Positions 42,381 through 51,333 of a stretch of 64,000 nt of DNA are shown here, piece after piece (within the stretch, counting starts at the first letter, position 1; every line of letters begins with the position of its first letter). The DNA is from Streptomyces sp. Root1304 (GTDB lineage Bacteria > Actinomycetota > Actinomycetes > Streptomycetales > Streptomycetaceae): the NCBI RefSeq assembly GCF_001426405.1, contig NZ_LMEP01000025.1, forward strand, positions 79,412 to 143,411, in the 5' to 3' direction. Under the pieces are notes generated by a model that made no database searches, was not told the DNA's origin, and saw nothing but the letters and a program-made list of their open reading frames with translations. Both the position numbers and the translations under genes were made by a program.

Positions 42381-43934
42381 TCAGCCCATGAACTTCTTGA
42401 ACTCCTCGGGGAGCTCGAAGTCCTTCGGCGTCTGTCCCGGCGCCGGGAGGCCGAAGGCGCCGCCCTGCTGCGCCTGGTCGCGGCGCTCGGCGGCGGCCTG
42501 CTCCTCGGCCTTCCGCTTCATCGGGTTGCCGCTCTTGCGCTTGCCCTTGGCCTGCTTGACCTGCTTCTTCTGCCGGCCGGGGCCGCCGCCCATGCCGGGC
42601 ATGCCCGGCATGCCGGGGAGGCCGCCGCCCTGGGCCATGCGCGACATCATCTTGCGCGCCTCGAAGAACCGCTCGACCAGGCTCTTGACGGCGCTGACCT
42701 CGACGCCCGAACCCTTGGCGATACGGGCGCGGCGGGAGCCGTTGATGATGGTCGGGTCCTGGCGCTCGGCCGGGGTCATCGACTTGATGACGGCGGCCGT
42801 GCGGTCGACGTCCCGCTCGTCGATGTTGGCGATCTGCTCCTTCATCTGGCCCATGCCGGGGAGCATGCCGAGCAGCTTGCTGATGGAGCCCATCTTGCGG
42901 ACCTGCTCCATCTGCGCCAGGAAGTCGTCGAGCGTGAACTCCTGGCCCTTCTTCGACGCGAGCTTCGAGGCCATCTTGGCGGCCTCTTCCTCGTCGAAGG
43001 TCTGCTGCGCCTTCTCGATGAGGGAGAGCATGTCGCCCATGCCGAGGATGCGGGACGCCATGCGGTCCGGGTGGAACGCGTCGAACTCGTCCAGCTTCTC
43101 GCCGTTGGAGGCGAACATGATCTGCTTGCCGGTGACGTGCGCGATGGAGAGCGCGGCACCGCCTCGGGCGTCGCCGTCGAGCTTGGAGAGCACGACGCCG
43201 TCGAAGCCGACGCCGTCGCGGAAGGCCTCGGCGGTGTTGACCGCGTCCTGGCCGATCATGGCGTCGACGACGAAGAGGACCTCATCGGGGCTGACGGCGT
43301 CGCGGATGTCCGCGGCCTGCTGCATCAGCTCCTGGTCGATGCCGAGGCGGCCGGCGGTGTCGACGATGACCACGTCGTACATCTTGGTCCGCGCGTACTC
43401 GATGGAGTCCTTGGCGACCTGGACCGGGTCGCCGACGCCGTTGCCCGGCTGGGGTCCGTAGAAGGCCACGCCCGCGCGCTCGGCGACGACGCCGAGCTGG
43501 GTGACGGCGTTGGGGCGCTGGAGGTCGCAGGCGACGAGCAGCGGGGAGTGGCCCTGGCCCTTGAGCCAGAGGCCGAGCTTTCCGGCGAGGGTGGTCTTAC
43601 CGGCACCCTGGAGGCCGGCGAGCATGATCACGGTCGGCGCGGTCTTGGCGAAGCGCAGGCGGCGGGTCTCGCCACCGAGGATGCCGATGAGCTCCTCGTT
43701 GACGATCTTGATGACCTGCTGGGCCGGGTTCAGGGCCTGCGAGACCTCGATGCCGAGGGCGCGTTCCTTGACCTGCTTGATGAAGGACCGGACGACCGGC
43801 AGGGCGACATCCGCTTCGAGCAGCGCGATACGGATCTCGCGCGCGGTGGCGTCGATGTCCGCCTCGGACAGACGGCCCTTGCCGCGGAGGTTCTTGAAGG
43901 TCGCTGCAAGGCGGTCGGAGAGGGTATCGAACAC
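42381..43934 (-). CDS. ffh: Signal recognition particle protein Ffh
   Basis: A 517-residue SRP54 GTPase. The N domain starts MFDTLSDRLAATFKNLRGKG. GTPase motifs are LAGLQGAGKTTLAGKLG, VIVDTAGRLGIDQ and SKLDGDARGGAALS. The M domain is Met-rich and contains the helix-turn-helix with MLPGMGQMKEQI and the KGSGVEVSAVKSLVERF region; near the end there is a GMPGMPGMGGGPG tract. It binds 4.5S RNA and nascent signal peptides and docks on FtsY, also present in this window. The GTG start is at 43934. Confidence 0.97.
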   Translation of the reverse strand: MFDTLSDRLAATFKNLRGKGRLSEADIDATAREIRIALLEADVALPVVRSFIKQVKERALGIEVSQALNPAQQVIKIVNEELIGILGGETRRLRFAKTAPTVIMLAGLQGAGKTTLAGKLGLWLKGQGHSPLLVACDLQRPNAVTQLGVVAERAGVAFYGPQPGNGVGDPVQVAKDSIEYARTKMYDVVIVDTAGRLGIDQELMQQAADIRDAVSPDEVLFVVDAMIGQDAVNTAEAFRDGVGFDGVVLSKLDGDARGGAALSIAHVTGKQIMFASNGEKLDEFDAFHPDRMASRILGMGDMLSLIEKAQQTFDEEEAAKMASKLASKKGQEFTLDDFLAQMEQVRKMGSISKLLGMLPGMGQMKEQIANIDERDVDRTAAVIKSMTPAERQDPTIINGSRRARIAKGSGVEVSAVKSLVERFFEARKMMSRMAQGGGLPGMPGMPGMGGGPGRQKKQVKQAKGKRKSGNPMKRKAEEQAAAERRDQAQQGGAFGLPAPGQTPKDFELPEEFKKFMG

Positions 43935-44137
43935 GGCGGTCGCGGATCCTCGGTGTCGGGGGCGGTCGGATTGCCCTCCAGGGTATCGGGCCGCTCGAAG
44001 TGTGTGCCCCCGCCCGCCGAATCCGGGCGCGCGGGGGTGGCCGGATCGAGGGTTCGGGGGTCGCGGATTCAGGGGTTCGGGGGTACGGGTCCCGGGGTTG
44101 GGGCCGTACGGGTCCCGGGGTTCGGGGCTTCAGTGGC

Positions 44138-46603
44138 TCACCCCAGCGCCCTCTCCAGGGTCCGTGCCAGGTCGACCGCCTCCTCGTCCGGGAGGGGGGA
44201 GCCGTCCGGGCGGGTCACGTACAGGGTGTCGACGGCGTTCGCCCCGAGGGTGGACACGTGGGCGCTGCGTACCCGTACGGCCGCTCCTTCCAGCGCGCGG
44301 CCGATGCGGTGGAGGAGGCCGGGGGCGTCCTGGGCGCGGACCTCGATGACCGAGGCGCGGTGGGAGGCGGCGGGGGCGACGGTGACGCGGGGCGGTGGGG
44401 CGGTGAGACCCCGGCGGCGCGGGTAGGCGGCTTCGCGTTCGGCGAGGCGGGCGGGGATGTCGAGGGTGCCGTCGAGGGCGCGGACGAGGTCGGTGCGGAG
44501 CCGGGCGGCCTCGGGCAGGGAGCCGTATTCGGCGGCGACGCGCCAGTCGAGGACGAGGACGGGGCCGGTGCCGAGCGCGGTGGGCAGGTCGACGGCGCGG
44601 AGGTCGGCGGCGCGGACGGTGAGCCGGTGGAGGGCGAGGACGCCCGCGACGGCGGGCAGGACGCCGGGCCGTTCGGGGAGGGCGATGACGAGTTCGACGC
44701 CGACGGGTTCGGTGCCGTCCGGGTCGGCGGGGCCGGGTTCGACGGGCGGTTCGGTGCGGGCGTGGAGGGCGAGGACGGGTTCTCCGGTGCGGAGGGCCTC
44801 GATGGCGAGGCGTTCCTGTTCGGCGCTGGGGGCGGCGGCCTCGGGGTCGGGCGGCTCCTCCCCCGCGAGGACGCCCGCGACGCGTTTGACGAGGTCGTCG
44901 ACGAGCAGGGCGCGCCAGCCGGACCAGGCGGCGGGTCCGGTGGCGAGTGCGTCGGCCTCGGTGAGGGCGTGCAGGAGTTCCAGGGTGCCGACGGTGCCGA
45001 CGGCGGTGGCGACAGCGTGGACGGTGGCGGGGTCGTCGAGGTCGCGTCGGGTGGCGGTCTCGACGAGGAGGAGGTGGTGGCGGACGACGGTGGCGAGGGT
45101 GGCGACGTCGGTGCGGTCGAAGCCGATGCGGGTGGCGAGGTCGCGGGTGATGGTCTCGCCGGCGACGGAGTGGTCGCCGGGCCAGCCCTTGCCGATGTCG
45201 TGGAGGAGGGCGGCGACGAGGAGGAGGTCGGGGCGGCCGACGCGGCGGGTGAGGGCGGCGGCGCGGACGGCGGTCTCGACGAGGTGGCGGTCGACGGTCC
45301 AGGTGTGGACGGGGTTGCGCTGGGGGCGGCAGCGGACGCGTTCCCAGTCGGGGAGGAGGCGGGTGACGAGGCCTTCGGCTTCGAGGGCCTCCCAGACGGG
45401 GACGGTGGCCTCGCCGGCGCCGAGGAGGGTGACGAGTTCCTCGCGGGCCTCGGCGGGCCAGGGCACGGGCAGGGGTTTGGCGGTGGCGGCGAGGCGGCGT
45501 ACGGCGTGCGGGGAGAGCGGCAGGGCCGACTGGGCGGCCGCGGCGGCGGCGCGCAGGGGGAGGACGGGGTCGCGTTCGGGGCGGGCGGCGCGGGCGAGGA
45601 CGGCCTCGCCGTCCATCTCGACGACGCCCTCGGCGAGCGGGGTGCGTTCGACGGGGAACTTCCCGGCGCCGGACCGGCCGCTGAGGAGGGCGCGCAGCCG
45701 GGGCCGGGCGGAGCGGGCCTTGAGGACGCGGTGGACCTCGCGCCAGGTGACGTCGGTGGCGTACGCGATGGTCCGGGCGGCTTCGTAGACCTCGCGGAGC
45801 AGGGTGTCGGCGTCGAGGAGGCCGAGTTCGGCGGCGACGGCGTCCTGTTCCTGGAGGGCGAGCCGGTCGGTGGCGCGGCCGGTGGTGAGGTGGAGGGCGT
45901 CGCGGGCGTCGAGGAGGCGGCGACGGGCGGCGTCGAGGCCTTCGCGGGGGGCGTCGGCGAGCCAGGAGGCGGCGACGGCGCGGAGGGCCTGGGCGTCGCG
46001 GAGGCCGCCGCGGGCCTCTTTGAGGTCGGGTTCGAGGAGGTACGGGAGCTCGCCCATGCGTTCGGCGCGTTCGCGGCAGAGTTCGTCGAGTTCGGGGAGG
46101 CGCGCGGGGGCCTGGTTGCGCCAGTCGGCGAGGACGGTGGTGCGGAGTGCGGCGACGAGTCCGTGGTCTCCGGCGACGGGTCGGGCGTCGAGGAGTCCGA
46201 GGTGGACCTTGAGGTCGGTGGCGGCGGTGGCACGGGCCTCGGCGGGGGTGCGGACGGAGTGGTCGAGGGCGAGCCCGAGGTCCCAGACGGGGTACCAGAG
46301 CCGGTCGGCGAGGGCGGCGACGGCGGCTTTGTCGGCGGTGCCGTCGTGGAGCAGGAGGAGGTCGAGGTCGCTGCGGGGGGAGAGTTCGGCGCGGCCGTAG
46401 CCGCCGACGGCGACGAGGGCGGTGCCGCGGGGTGGTGCGGCGGCGGCGAAGAGGCCGGCCAGCCAGGTGTCGGTGAGCCGGGCGAGGGCGGCACGGCGCG
46501 GCGGCCCGGGCCGCTCCTTCTCTTGGAGGAGGAGCAGCCGGGCCGCCGCGTAACCGCCGGGTCCCGATTCTTCGGTCTCTTCGCTGGCTTCGAGGCTCGT
46601 CAC
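44138..46603 (-). CDS. glnD: PII protein nucleotidyltransferase GlnD
   Basis: An 821-residue regulator of PII. The nucleotidyltransferase motif is VGGYGRAELSPRSDLDLLLL; the HD hydrolase domain carries LLVAALLHDIGKGWPGDHSV; two C-terminal ACT domains lie after residue ~650 (LPERPGVLPAVAGVL and AQDAPGLLHRIGRAL), as in glutamine sensing. In Streptomyces GlnD adenylylates, rather than uridylylates, the PII protein GlnK. The GTG start at 46603 leaves 22 bp after glnB. It is the last gene of the amtB-glnB-glnD operon. Confidence 0.96.
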   Translation of the reverse strand: MTSLEASEETEESGPGGYAAARLLLLQEKERPGPPRRAALARLTDTWLAGLFAAAAPPRGTALVAVGGYGRAELSPRSDLDLLLLHDGTADKAAVAALADRLWYPVWDLGLALDHSVRTPAEARATAATDLKVHLGLLDARPVAGDHGLVAALRTTVLADWRNQAPARLPELDELCRERAERMGELPYLLEPDLKEARGGLRDAQALRAVAASWLADAPREGLDAARRRLLDARDALHLTTGRATDRLALQEQDAVAAELGLLDADTLLREVYEAARTIAYATDVTWREVHRVLKARSARPRLRALLSGRSGAGKFPVERTPLAEGVVEMDGEAVLARAARPERDPVLPLRAAAAAAQSALPLSPHAVRRLAATAKPLPVPWPAEAREELVTLLGAGEATVPVWEALEAEGLVTRLLPDWERVRCRPQRNPVHTWTVDRHLVETAVRAAALTRRVGRPDLLLVAALLHDIGKGWPGDHSVAGETITRDLATRIGFDRTDVATLATVVRHHLLLVETATRRDLDDPATVHAVATAVGTVGTLELLHALTEADALATGPAAWSGWRALLVDDLVKRVAGVLAGEEPPDPEAAAPSAEQERLAIEALRTGEPVLALHARTEPPVEPGPADPDGTEPVGVELVIALPERPGVLPAVAGVLALHRLTVRAADLRAVDLPTALGTGPVLVLDWRVAAEYGSLPEAARLRTDLVRALDGTLDIPARLAEREAAYPRRRGLTAPPPRVTVAPAASHRASVIEVRAQDAPGLLHRIGRALEGAAVRVRSAHVSTLGANAVDTLYVTRPDGSPLPDEEAVDLARTLERALG

Positions 46604-46625
46604 CCGGCGGCTCCTTCGTGTGCGC

Positions 46626-46964
46626 TTACAGTGCGTCCGGACCGCGTTCGCCGGTGCGGACCCGTACGGCGGTCTCGACCGGCACGCTCCACACCTTGCC
46701 GTCTCCGATCTTGCCGGTTCGGGCGGCCTTGACGACGACGTCGATGAGCTGTTCGGCGTCCTCGTCCTCGACGAGGACCTCGATGCGGATCTTGGGGACC
46801 AGGTCGACGGTGTACTCGGCGCCGCGGTAGACCTCGGTGTGGCCGCGCTGGCGGCCGTAGCCGCTGGCTTCGGTGACGGTGAGGCCGTGGACGCCGAAGG
46901 CCTGGAGGGCCTCCTTGATCTCGTCGAGCCGGTGCGGCTTCACGACCGCGGTGATGAGCTTCAT
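46626..46964 (-). CDS. glnB: Nitrogen regulatory PII protein (GlnK/GlnB)
   Basis: A 112-residue PII. MKLITAVVKPHRLDEIKEAL opens it; the T-loop YRGAEYTVDLVPK holds Tyr51, the residue that GlnD modifies. The B-loop reads AARTGKIGDGKVWSVP, and the C-loop ends VETAVRVRTGERG. It senses ATP/ADP and 2-oxoglutarate and can bind AmtB. Its ATG overlaps the amtB stop by four bases. In Streptomyces the gene is also called glnK. Confidence 0.97.
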   Translation of the reverse strand: MKLITAVVKPHRLDEIKEALQAFGVHGLTVTEASGYGRQRGHTEVYRGAEYTVDLVPKIRIEVLVEDEDAEQLIDVVVKAARTGKIGDGKVWSVPVETAVRVRTGERGPDAL

Positions 46965-48307
46965 GCGTCCACCTTCTTGTTCTCGCTCAGGACGGGCGTG
47001 GCCACGGAGGTGCTGCGTCCCGTGCTGCCGCCGCCGGCTCCGCTGAAGTCGTACGCGGTCTCGGCGTGCTCGACCTGGTCGATGCCGGAGACCTCGTCGT
47101 CCTCCGTGACCCGCATGCCCATGGTCTTGTCGATGATCAGGGCGAGGATCGCGGAGGCGATCAGAGAGTAGGCGAGGACGGCGAAGACGCCGATGGCCTG
47201 CTTGCCGAGCTGGTCGAGGCCGCCGCCGTAGAAGAGGCCCTTGGCGTCGGACTGGACTCCGCCGGTGGCGAAGAGGCCGACGAGGAGGGAGCCGATGACG
47301 CCGCCGACGAGGTGGACGCCGACGACGTCGAGGGAGTCGTCGTAGCCGAACTTGTACTTGAGGCCGACGGCCATGGCGCAGAGGAGGCCGGCGACGGCGC
47401 CGACGGCGATGGCGCCGAGGGGGCTGACGGCGCCGCCGGACGGGGTGATGGCGACGAGTCCGGCGACGGCGCCGGAGGCGGCGCCGAGGGTGGTGAAGGC
47501 GCCGTGGCGGATCTTCTCGTAGGCGAGCCAGGCGAGCATGGCGGCGGCGGTGGCGACCTGGGTGTTGACGAACATGACGGCGCCGACGCCGTCGTCGTTG
47601 CCGAGCCAGGAGCCGGCGTTGAAGCCGAACCAGCCGAACCAGAGGAGGCCGGCGCCGAGCATGACGAGCGGGAGGCTGTGGGGGCGCATCGGGTCCTTCT
47701 TGAAGCCGACGCGCTTGCCGATGACGAGGATGACGCCGAGGGCGGCGGCGCCGGCGTTGATGTGGACGGCGGTGCCGCCGGCGAAGTCGATGACGCCCAT
47801 GTCGAAGAGCCAGCCGCCGGCGCCCCAGACCCAGTGGGCGACGGGGAAGTAGACGATCGTGACCCAGAGGGTGATGAAGAGGGCCCAGGCGGTGAACTTG
47901 ACGCGGTCGGCGAGGGCGCCGCTGATGAGGGCGGGGGTGATGATCGCGAACATCAGCTGGAAGACGGCGAAGACGTACACGGGGATGGTGTAGCCGTCCC
48001 AGAGTTCGGTGATGCCGATGCCGCTGAGGCCGACGTAGTCGGAGGACCAGCCGACGATCGAGCCGATGTCGGTGCCGAAGGCGACGCTGAAGCCGAAGAG
48101 GACCCAGAGGATCGTGACGATCCCGAGGCTGATGAAGCTCATCATCAGCATGTTGAGGGTGGACTTGACGCGGACCATGCCTCCGTAGAAGAAGGCGAGT
48201 GCCGGGGTCATCAGCATGACCAGGGCGGAGCAGATGAGCATGAACCCGGTGTTGGCGGCGGACAGCTCGGGGGCGTCTGCTGCCAGGGTCGTGATGGCTG
48301 GTGCCAT
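46961..48307 (-). CDS. amtB: Ammonium transporter AmtB
   Basis: A 448-residue channel with eleven expected membrane helices. The pore twin histidines are in GGTAVHINAGAAALG and VVGVHLVGGVIGS; the gate and first helices (MLICSALVMLMTPALAFFYGG) match the family. The Ser/Gly-rich tail (GAGGGSTGRSTSVATP) is cytoplasmic. The ATG at 48307 has GAGGAG seven bases upstream. The gene heads the amtB-glnB-glnD operon and has a GlnR-type box about 100 bp upstream, so it should be induced under nitrogen limitation. Confidence 0.97.
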   Translation of the reverse strand: MAPAITTLAADAPELSAANTGFMLICSALVMLMTPALAFFYGGMVRVKSTLNMLMMSFISLGIVTILWVLFGFSVAFGTDIGSIVGWSSDYVGLSGIGITELWDGYTIPVYVFAVFQLMFAIITPALISGALADRVKFTAWALFITLWVTIVYFPVAHWVWGAGGWLFDMGVIDFAGGTAVHINAGAAALGVILVIGKRVGFKKDPMRPHSLPLVMLGAGLLWFGWFGFNAGSWLGNDDGVGAVMFVNTQVATAAAMLAWLAYEKIRHGAFTTLGAASGAVAGLVAITPSGGAVSPLGAIAVGAVAGLLCAMAVGLKYKFGYDDSLDVVGVHLVGGVIGSLLVGLFATGGVQSDAKGLFYGGGLDQLGKQAIGVFAVLAYSLIASAILALIIDKTMGMRVTEDDEVSGIDQVEHAETAYDFSGAGGGSTGRSTSVATPVLSENKKVDA

Positions 48308-48408
48308 CGGCGTCTCCTCGTCGTCGGATGCGGCCTGTGCGGGGCGGGGCCGGGGAGCGGCTCGGCCATGAGGGTGGCCGGTTATGGGCCAGAGATTCGC
48401 GCAGCGCG

Positions 48409-48446
48409 GTTTCCGCCGATGCCGCTCGATGTTTCCGAGGGGTGAC
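48409..48446 (-). promoter_or_regulatory. Probable GlnR boxes upstream of amtB
   Basis: Reading on the minus strand, GTCAC-n6-GAAAC-n6-GCGGC-n6-GAAAC occurs, the pattern gTnAC-n6-GaAAC repeated with 11-base steps. Three of four half-sites match the known GlnR consensus; the third is poor. A further GTAAC lies upstream at about 48462-48466. The place, 100-140 bases before the amtB start, is where GlnR acts in S. coelicolor. Confidence 0.72.
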
Positions 48447-48710
48447 GAAGGGGTGGGGCGTGTTACGCGACCGTGAACGGCCGTGTCACGGCCGGGTGGC
48501 TTCCGCACCCTCGCGACTCTTCGCACATGACCACCGCAACCATCGATTGGCGAGCCACGACGGCGATCAGCCACATCCGCGAGAGCGGCGCCGGTTTAGG
48601 CGCAAAAGGGGGACCGGCCGCGCCGGGCGTCCGTGTGACCTTGCGGCGGGGGAGCCGAGTCGGGCAGTACGGGACGTGCGGCGCGGCCGGGGTGCGGGGG
48701 CCGGGGCGGG
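48447..48710. other. Space between nsdA and the amtB control region
   Basis: This part lies after the nsdA stop. It holds a 15-bp palindrome (GGCCGTG-T-CACGGCC, 48479-48493) and a possible short open frame from ATG 48528 that reads MTTATIDWRATTAISHIRES and contains a TTA codon; it overlaps the end of nsdA and has no good ribosome site, so I do not call it a gene. No other structure is evident. Confidence 0.5.
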
Positions 48711-50186
48711 TCAGACCGCTTCGGCGGCCTCGGGGAGCAGCTGGGTGAGGCGGTCGGTGAGCTGGCGGACGTCGGCGACGTCGCCGAAGTTGCGGGCGGC
48801 GTGGTCGACGGTCTTGCGGAGTCGGGTGTTGACCCGCTCGGAGCGGATGCTGCGGGCGACTCCGAGGGCCTTCTCGGCGAGGACGACGGACTGTTCCGGT
48901 TCGCGCTTGAGGAGGTGGACGGTGGCCATGCCGATGAGGTTGAGGGCGTAGGACCGCTGGTGGTCGGGGTCCTTCTCGAAGAGCTCGACGGCGCGTTCCA
49001 TGACGGGTTCGGCGAGGGAGGCGTAGGTCGGGGAGCGTCCGGCGACGTAGGCGAGGTCGCGGTAGGAGTGGGAGTTCTCGCCGTTGAGTTCGGCCTCGGA
49101 GAAGAAGCCGATCCAGTCGGGTTCGGGTTCGCCGTCGAGTCCGACGTCGGCGAAGGTGTCCTCGGCCATCCGGACGGCCCGCTTGCACTTGGAGGGCTGG
49201 CCCATGTTGGCGTAGGCGCGGGCCTCCATCGCATACAGCATGGCCTGGGTGCGGGCGGTGGCGCAGTCCCGACTGCCGTACTGGGCGAGGTGGATGAGTT
49301 CGAGGGCGTCGTCGGGGCGGCCGAGGTGGATCATCTGGCGGCTCATCGAGGACAGGATGTACGAGCCGAGGGGTTTGTCTCCGGCTTCCTTGGCGGCGTG
49401 CAGGGCGAGCACGAAGTACTTCTGGGCGGTGGGCTGGAGGCCCACGTCGTAGCTCATCCAGCCGGCGAGTTCGGCGAGTTCGGCGGCGCAGGTGAAGAGG
49501 CGCTTGGCGGTGGCGGCGGGCTGGGGTTCCTGGAGGAGGTCGGTGACCTCGTGGAGCTGGCCGACGACGGCCTTGCGCCGGAGGCCGCCGCCGCACTGGG
49601 CGTCCCATTTGCGGAACATGGCGGTGGTGGACTCCAGGAGGTCGAGTTCGATCTCGGAGAGCCGGTTGGGGCGGCGGGCGTCGGCGAGGGTGTCGGGGCG
49701 CTCGATGTCGCCGGCGGGGGTGGGGACGAGCCAGCGCTGCATCGGTTCGATGAGGGCGGGTCCGGCGGCGAGCGAGAGCGAGGAGCCGAGGAAGCCGCGG
49801 CGGGCGAGCATGAGGTCGCTGCGGGAGAACTCGCTGAGCAGGGCGACGGTCTGGGGGCCGGCCCAGGGCAGGTCGACGCCGGAGACGGAGGGCGACTGGT
49901 GGGCGGTGCGCAGGCCGAGGTCCTCGATGGCGACGACGGAGCCGAAGCGTTCGGAGAACAGCTCGGAGAGGATCCGCGGGATGGGCTCGCGGGGCTGTTC
50001 GCCGTCGAGCCAGCGGCGTACGCGGGAGGTGTCCGTGGAGATGTGGTGCGCGCCCATCTGGCGTGCCCGGCGGTTCACCTGGCGCGCGAGTTCGCCCTTG
50101 GACCACCCGCTGCGCACGAACCACGAGCCCAGCTGCTCGTTCGGGCGCTTGCCGGCAGTCGTACCGTCTGCGCCGTTGTCGCCCAC
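48711..50186 (-). CDS. nsdA: Negative regulator of differentiation NsdA (TPR-like)
   Basis: A 491-residue regulator from the GTG at 50186 (497 if GTG 50204 is used; the former has GGGGG seven bases upstream). The head has an HTH-like stretch, GWSKGELARQVNRRARQMGA, then TDTSRVRRWLDGEQPREPIP. A long helical part with TPR-like repeats follows (MEARAYANMGQPSKCKRAVR, YALNLIGMATVHLLKREPEQ). In S. coelicolor loss of nsdA increases antibiotic production and sporulation. The protein is probably cytoplasmic; no catalytic site is seen. The gene is transcribed toward amtB and divergent from the primase-like gene. Confidence 0.92.
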   Translation of the reverse strand: MGDNGADGTTAGKRPNEQLGSWFVRSGWSKGELARQVNRRARQMGAHHISTDTSRVRRWLDGEQPREPIPRILSELFSERFGSVVAIEDLGLRTAHQSPSVSGVDLPWAGPQTVALLSEFSRSDLMLARRGFLGSSLSLAAGPALIEPMQRWLVPTPAGDIERPDTLADARRPNRLSEIELDLLESTTAMFRKWDAQCGGGLRRKAVVGQLHEVTDLLQEPQPAATAKRLFTCAAELAELAGWMSYDVGLQPTAQKYFVLALHAAKEAGDKPLGSYILSSMSRQMIHLGRPDDALELIHLAQYGSRDCATARTQAMLYAMEARAYANMGQPSKCKRAVRMAEDTFADVGLDGEPEPDWIGFFSEAELNGENSHSYRDLAYVAGRSPTYASLAEPVMERAVELFEKDPDHQRSYALNLIGMATVHLLKREPEQSVVLAEKALGVARSIRSERVNTRLRKTVDHAARNFGDVADVRQLTDRLTQLLPEAAEAV

Positions 50187-50612
50187 TGGAACGCCCCCAT
50201 CCACCTGATTACCTGTCGTGCGAACCCCTATCAGAATGCCGTGTCCTGCGGCACCCGTCCGGCGTTCGCGCTCCTTCGAACTGGAAACCGGGTTGCCTCC
50301 GGCATACCCGCGCGCGCAAGCGGCCCCCGGGTTCGAGTACCGAAAGTAACCCCACGATCACCCCTCCACGAGGGGCTTTCAAGAAACGCCACCATTCGCC
50401 ACCCCTTCGAATGAACTCGCCGCCCGTGGAACGCGATTCACTTGACATGCGACGAACCGGAGTCGGCGGACGGATGCGCGGAGAGGCGCGTGCGGCGGCC
50501 CGCACCACCCCGTGCGCGACCGCGCGCCAAGTGGCGGCGACGGTCCGTGACGAAAGGTGACGACGGTGCTCCGGGTCGTAACCACCGGCGCGCTCGACCC
50601 GTTGGAGGGGAC
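50187..50612. other. Divergent promoter region of nsdA and the primase-like gene
   Basis: This 426-bp space holds no plausible gene. A TTGACA hexamer occurs at 50442-50447 on the plus strand, but no convincing -10 follows at 16-18 bases. A small CCCCT/AGGGG hairpin is at 50371-50385. The sequence is somewhat richer in A and T around 50340-50450 than its surroundings, in keeping with a regulatory region. Confidence 0.5.
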
Positions 50613-51263
50613 ATGGGTTTCACGATCGGCATTCGTGAGATGCGGTCCGGCGCACGCCGCCGCGTACGCACCACGGAGTGCACTGCGGTGGCCGAGTACA
50701 CGGGGCTGTGGGGCTGGGACGTGGTGCCCGGGACGCGGGCCGTCGCCGGCCGGTGCTCCTGCGGCGACGCGGCGTGTACGGCTCCGGGGGCGCACCCGCT
50801 CCCCTTCGCGGAACCGGTCCCGGCCGGCGCCGGTCTGGACGACGCGGCCAAGGCCTGGTCGGAGTATCCGGGCGCGGCGCTGATGCTGCCGGTGGGCAGG
50901 TCGTTCGACGTGATCGAGGTCGCCGAGGCGGCGGGGCGCCGGGCGCTCGTGCGGCTGGAGCGGATGGGGCTGCCGCTCGGGCCGGTGTGCGCGACGCCGA
51001 CGGGCCGGGCGCGGTTCTTCGTGGCGCCGGGGGCGGCGGCCGAACTGCCGCGGCTGCTGTACCGGATGGGCTGGGACGACGCGGATCTGGACCTGCACGG
51101 TCTGGGGCCGGGCCGTCACATCACCGCTCCCCCGTCGGACCTCGGTGGTCTCGGGCCGGTGCGCTGGCTGCGGCCGCCGACGCTGGACACGGCGGGGGCG
51201 CCGCCGCAGGCGCGGCTGCTGCTCGGCACGCTGGCGTACATCTGTCATCGGACGCGTTTCTGA
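50613..51263 (+). CDS. Small primase/polymerase-like protein
   Basis: A 216-residue protein resembling the N-terminal domain of bifunctional DNA primase/polymerase proteins. GLWGWDVVPGTRAVAGRCSC then CGDAACTAPGAHP is the Cys-containing opening block of the family. Where active enzymes have a D-x-D/E metal motif, this protein reads SFDVIEVAEAAGRRAL, so only part of the metal site is visible and polymerase activity is doubtful. GGAGGGGAC stands before the ATG at 50613. It is divergent from nsdA and convergent with ftsY. The role is unknown; the conserved place beside nsdA hints at a developmental link. Confidence 0.78.
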   Translation: MGFTIGIREMRSGARRRVRTTECTAVAEYTGLWGWDVVPGTRAVAGRCSCGDAACTAPGAHPLPFAEPVPAGAGLDDAAKAWSEYPGAALMLPVGRSFDVIEVAEAAGRRALVRLERMGLPLGPVCATPTGRARFFVAPGAAAELPRLLYRMGWDDADLDLHGLGPGRHITAPPSDLGGLGPVRWLRPPTLDTAGAPPQARLLLGTLAYICHRTRF

Positions 51264-51278
51264 GCGCGTCGGACGCGT

Positions 51279-51310
51279 GAGGGCCCCCGCCGGGATCGGC
51301 GGGGGCCCTC
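51279..51310. terminator. Bidirectional terminator between the primase-like gene and ftsY
   Basis: Fourteen-base arms GAGGGCCCCCGCCG (51279-51292) and its exact complement (51297-51310) around GGAT; weaker pairing extends five bases outward. It lies 15 bases after one stop and 24 before the other. Confidence 0.88.
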
Positions 51311-51333
51311 GCGCGTCGCGGCGGGTGCGGCGG

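Noticed and set aside
44000..46732. Long plus-strand frame opposite glnD
   Set aside because: It is the mirror of glnD codon bias (Gly/Glu/Asp/Val-rich), with no domain; high GC makes such frames common.
50442..50470. Sigma-70 promoter at TTGACA in the nsdA divergent region
   Set aside because: No TAnnnT-like hexamer at 16-18 bases; kept only as a note.
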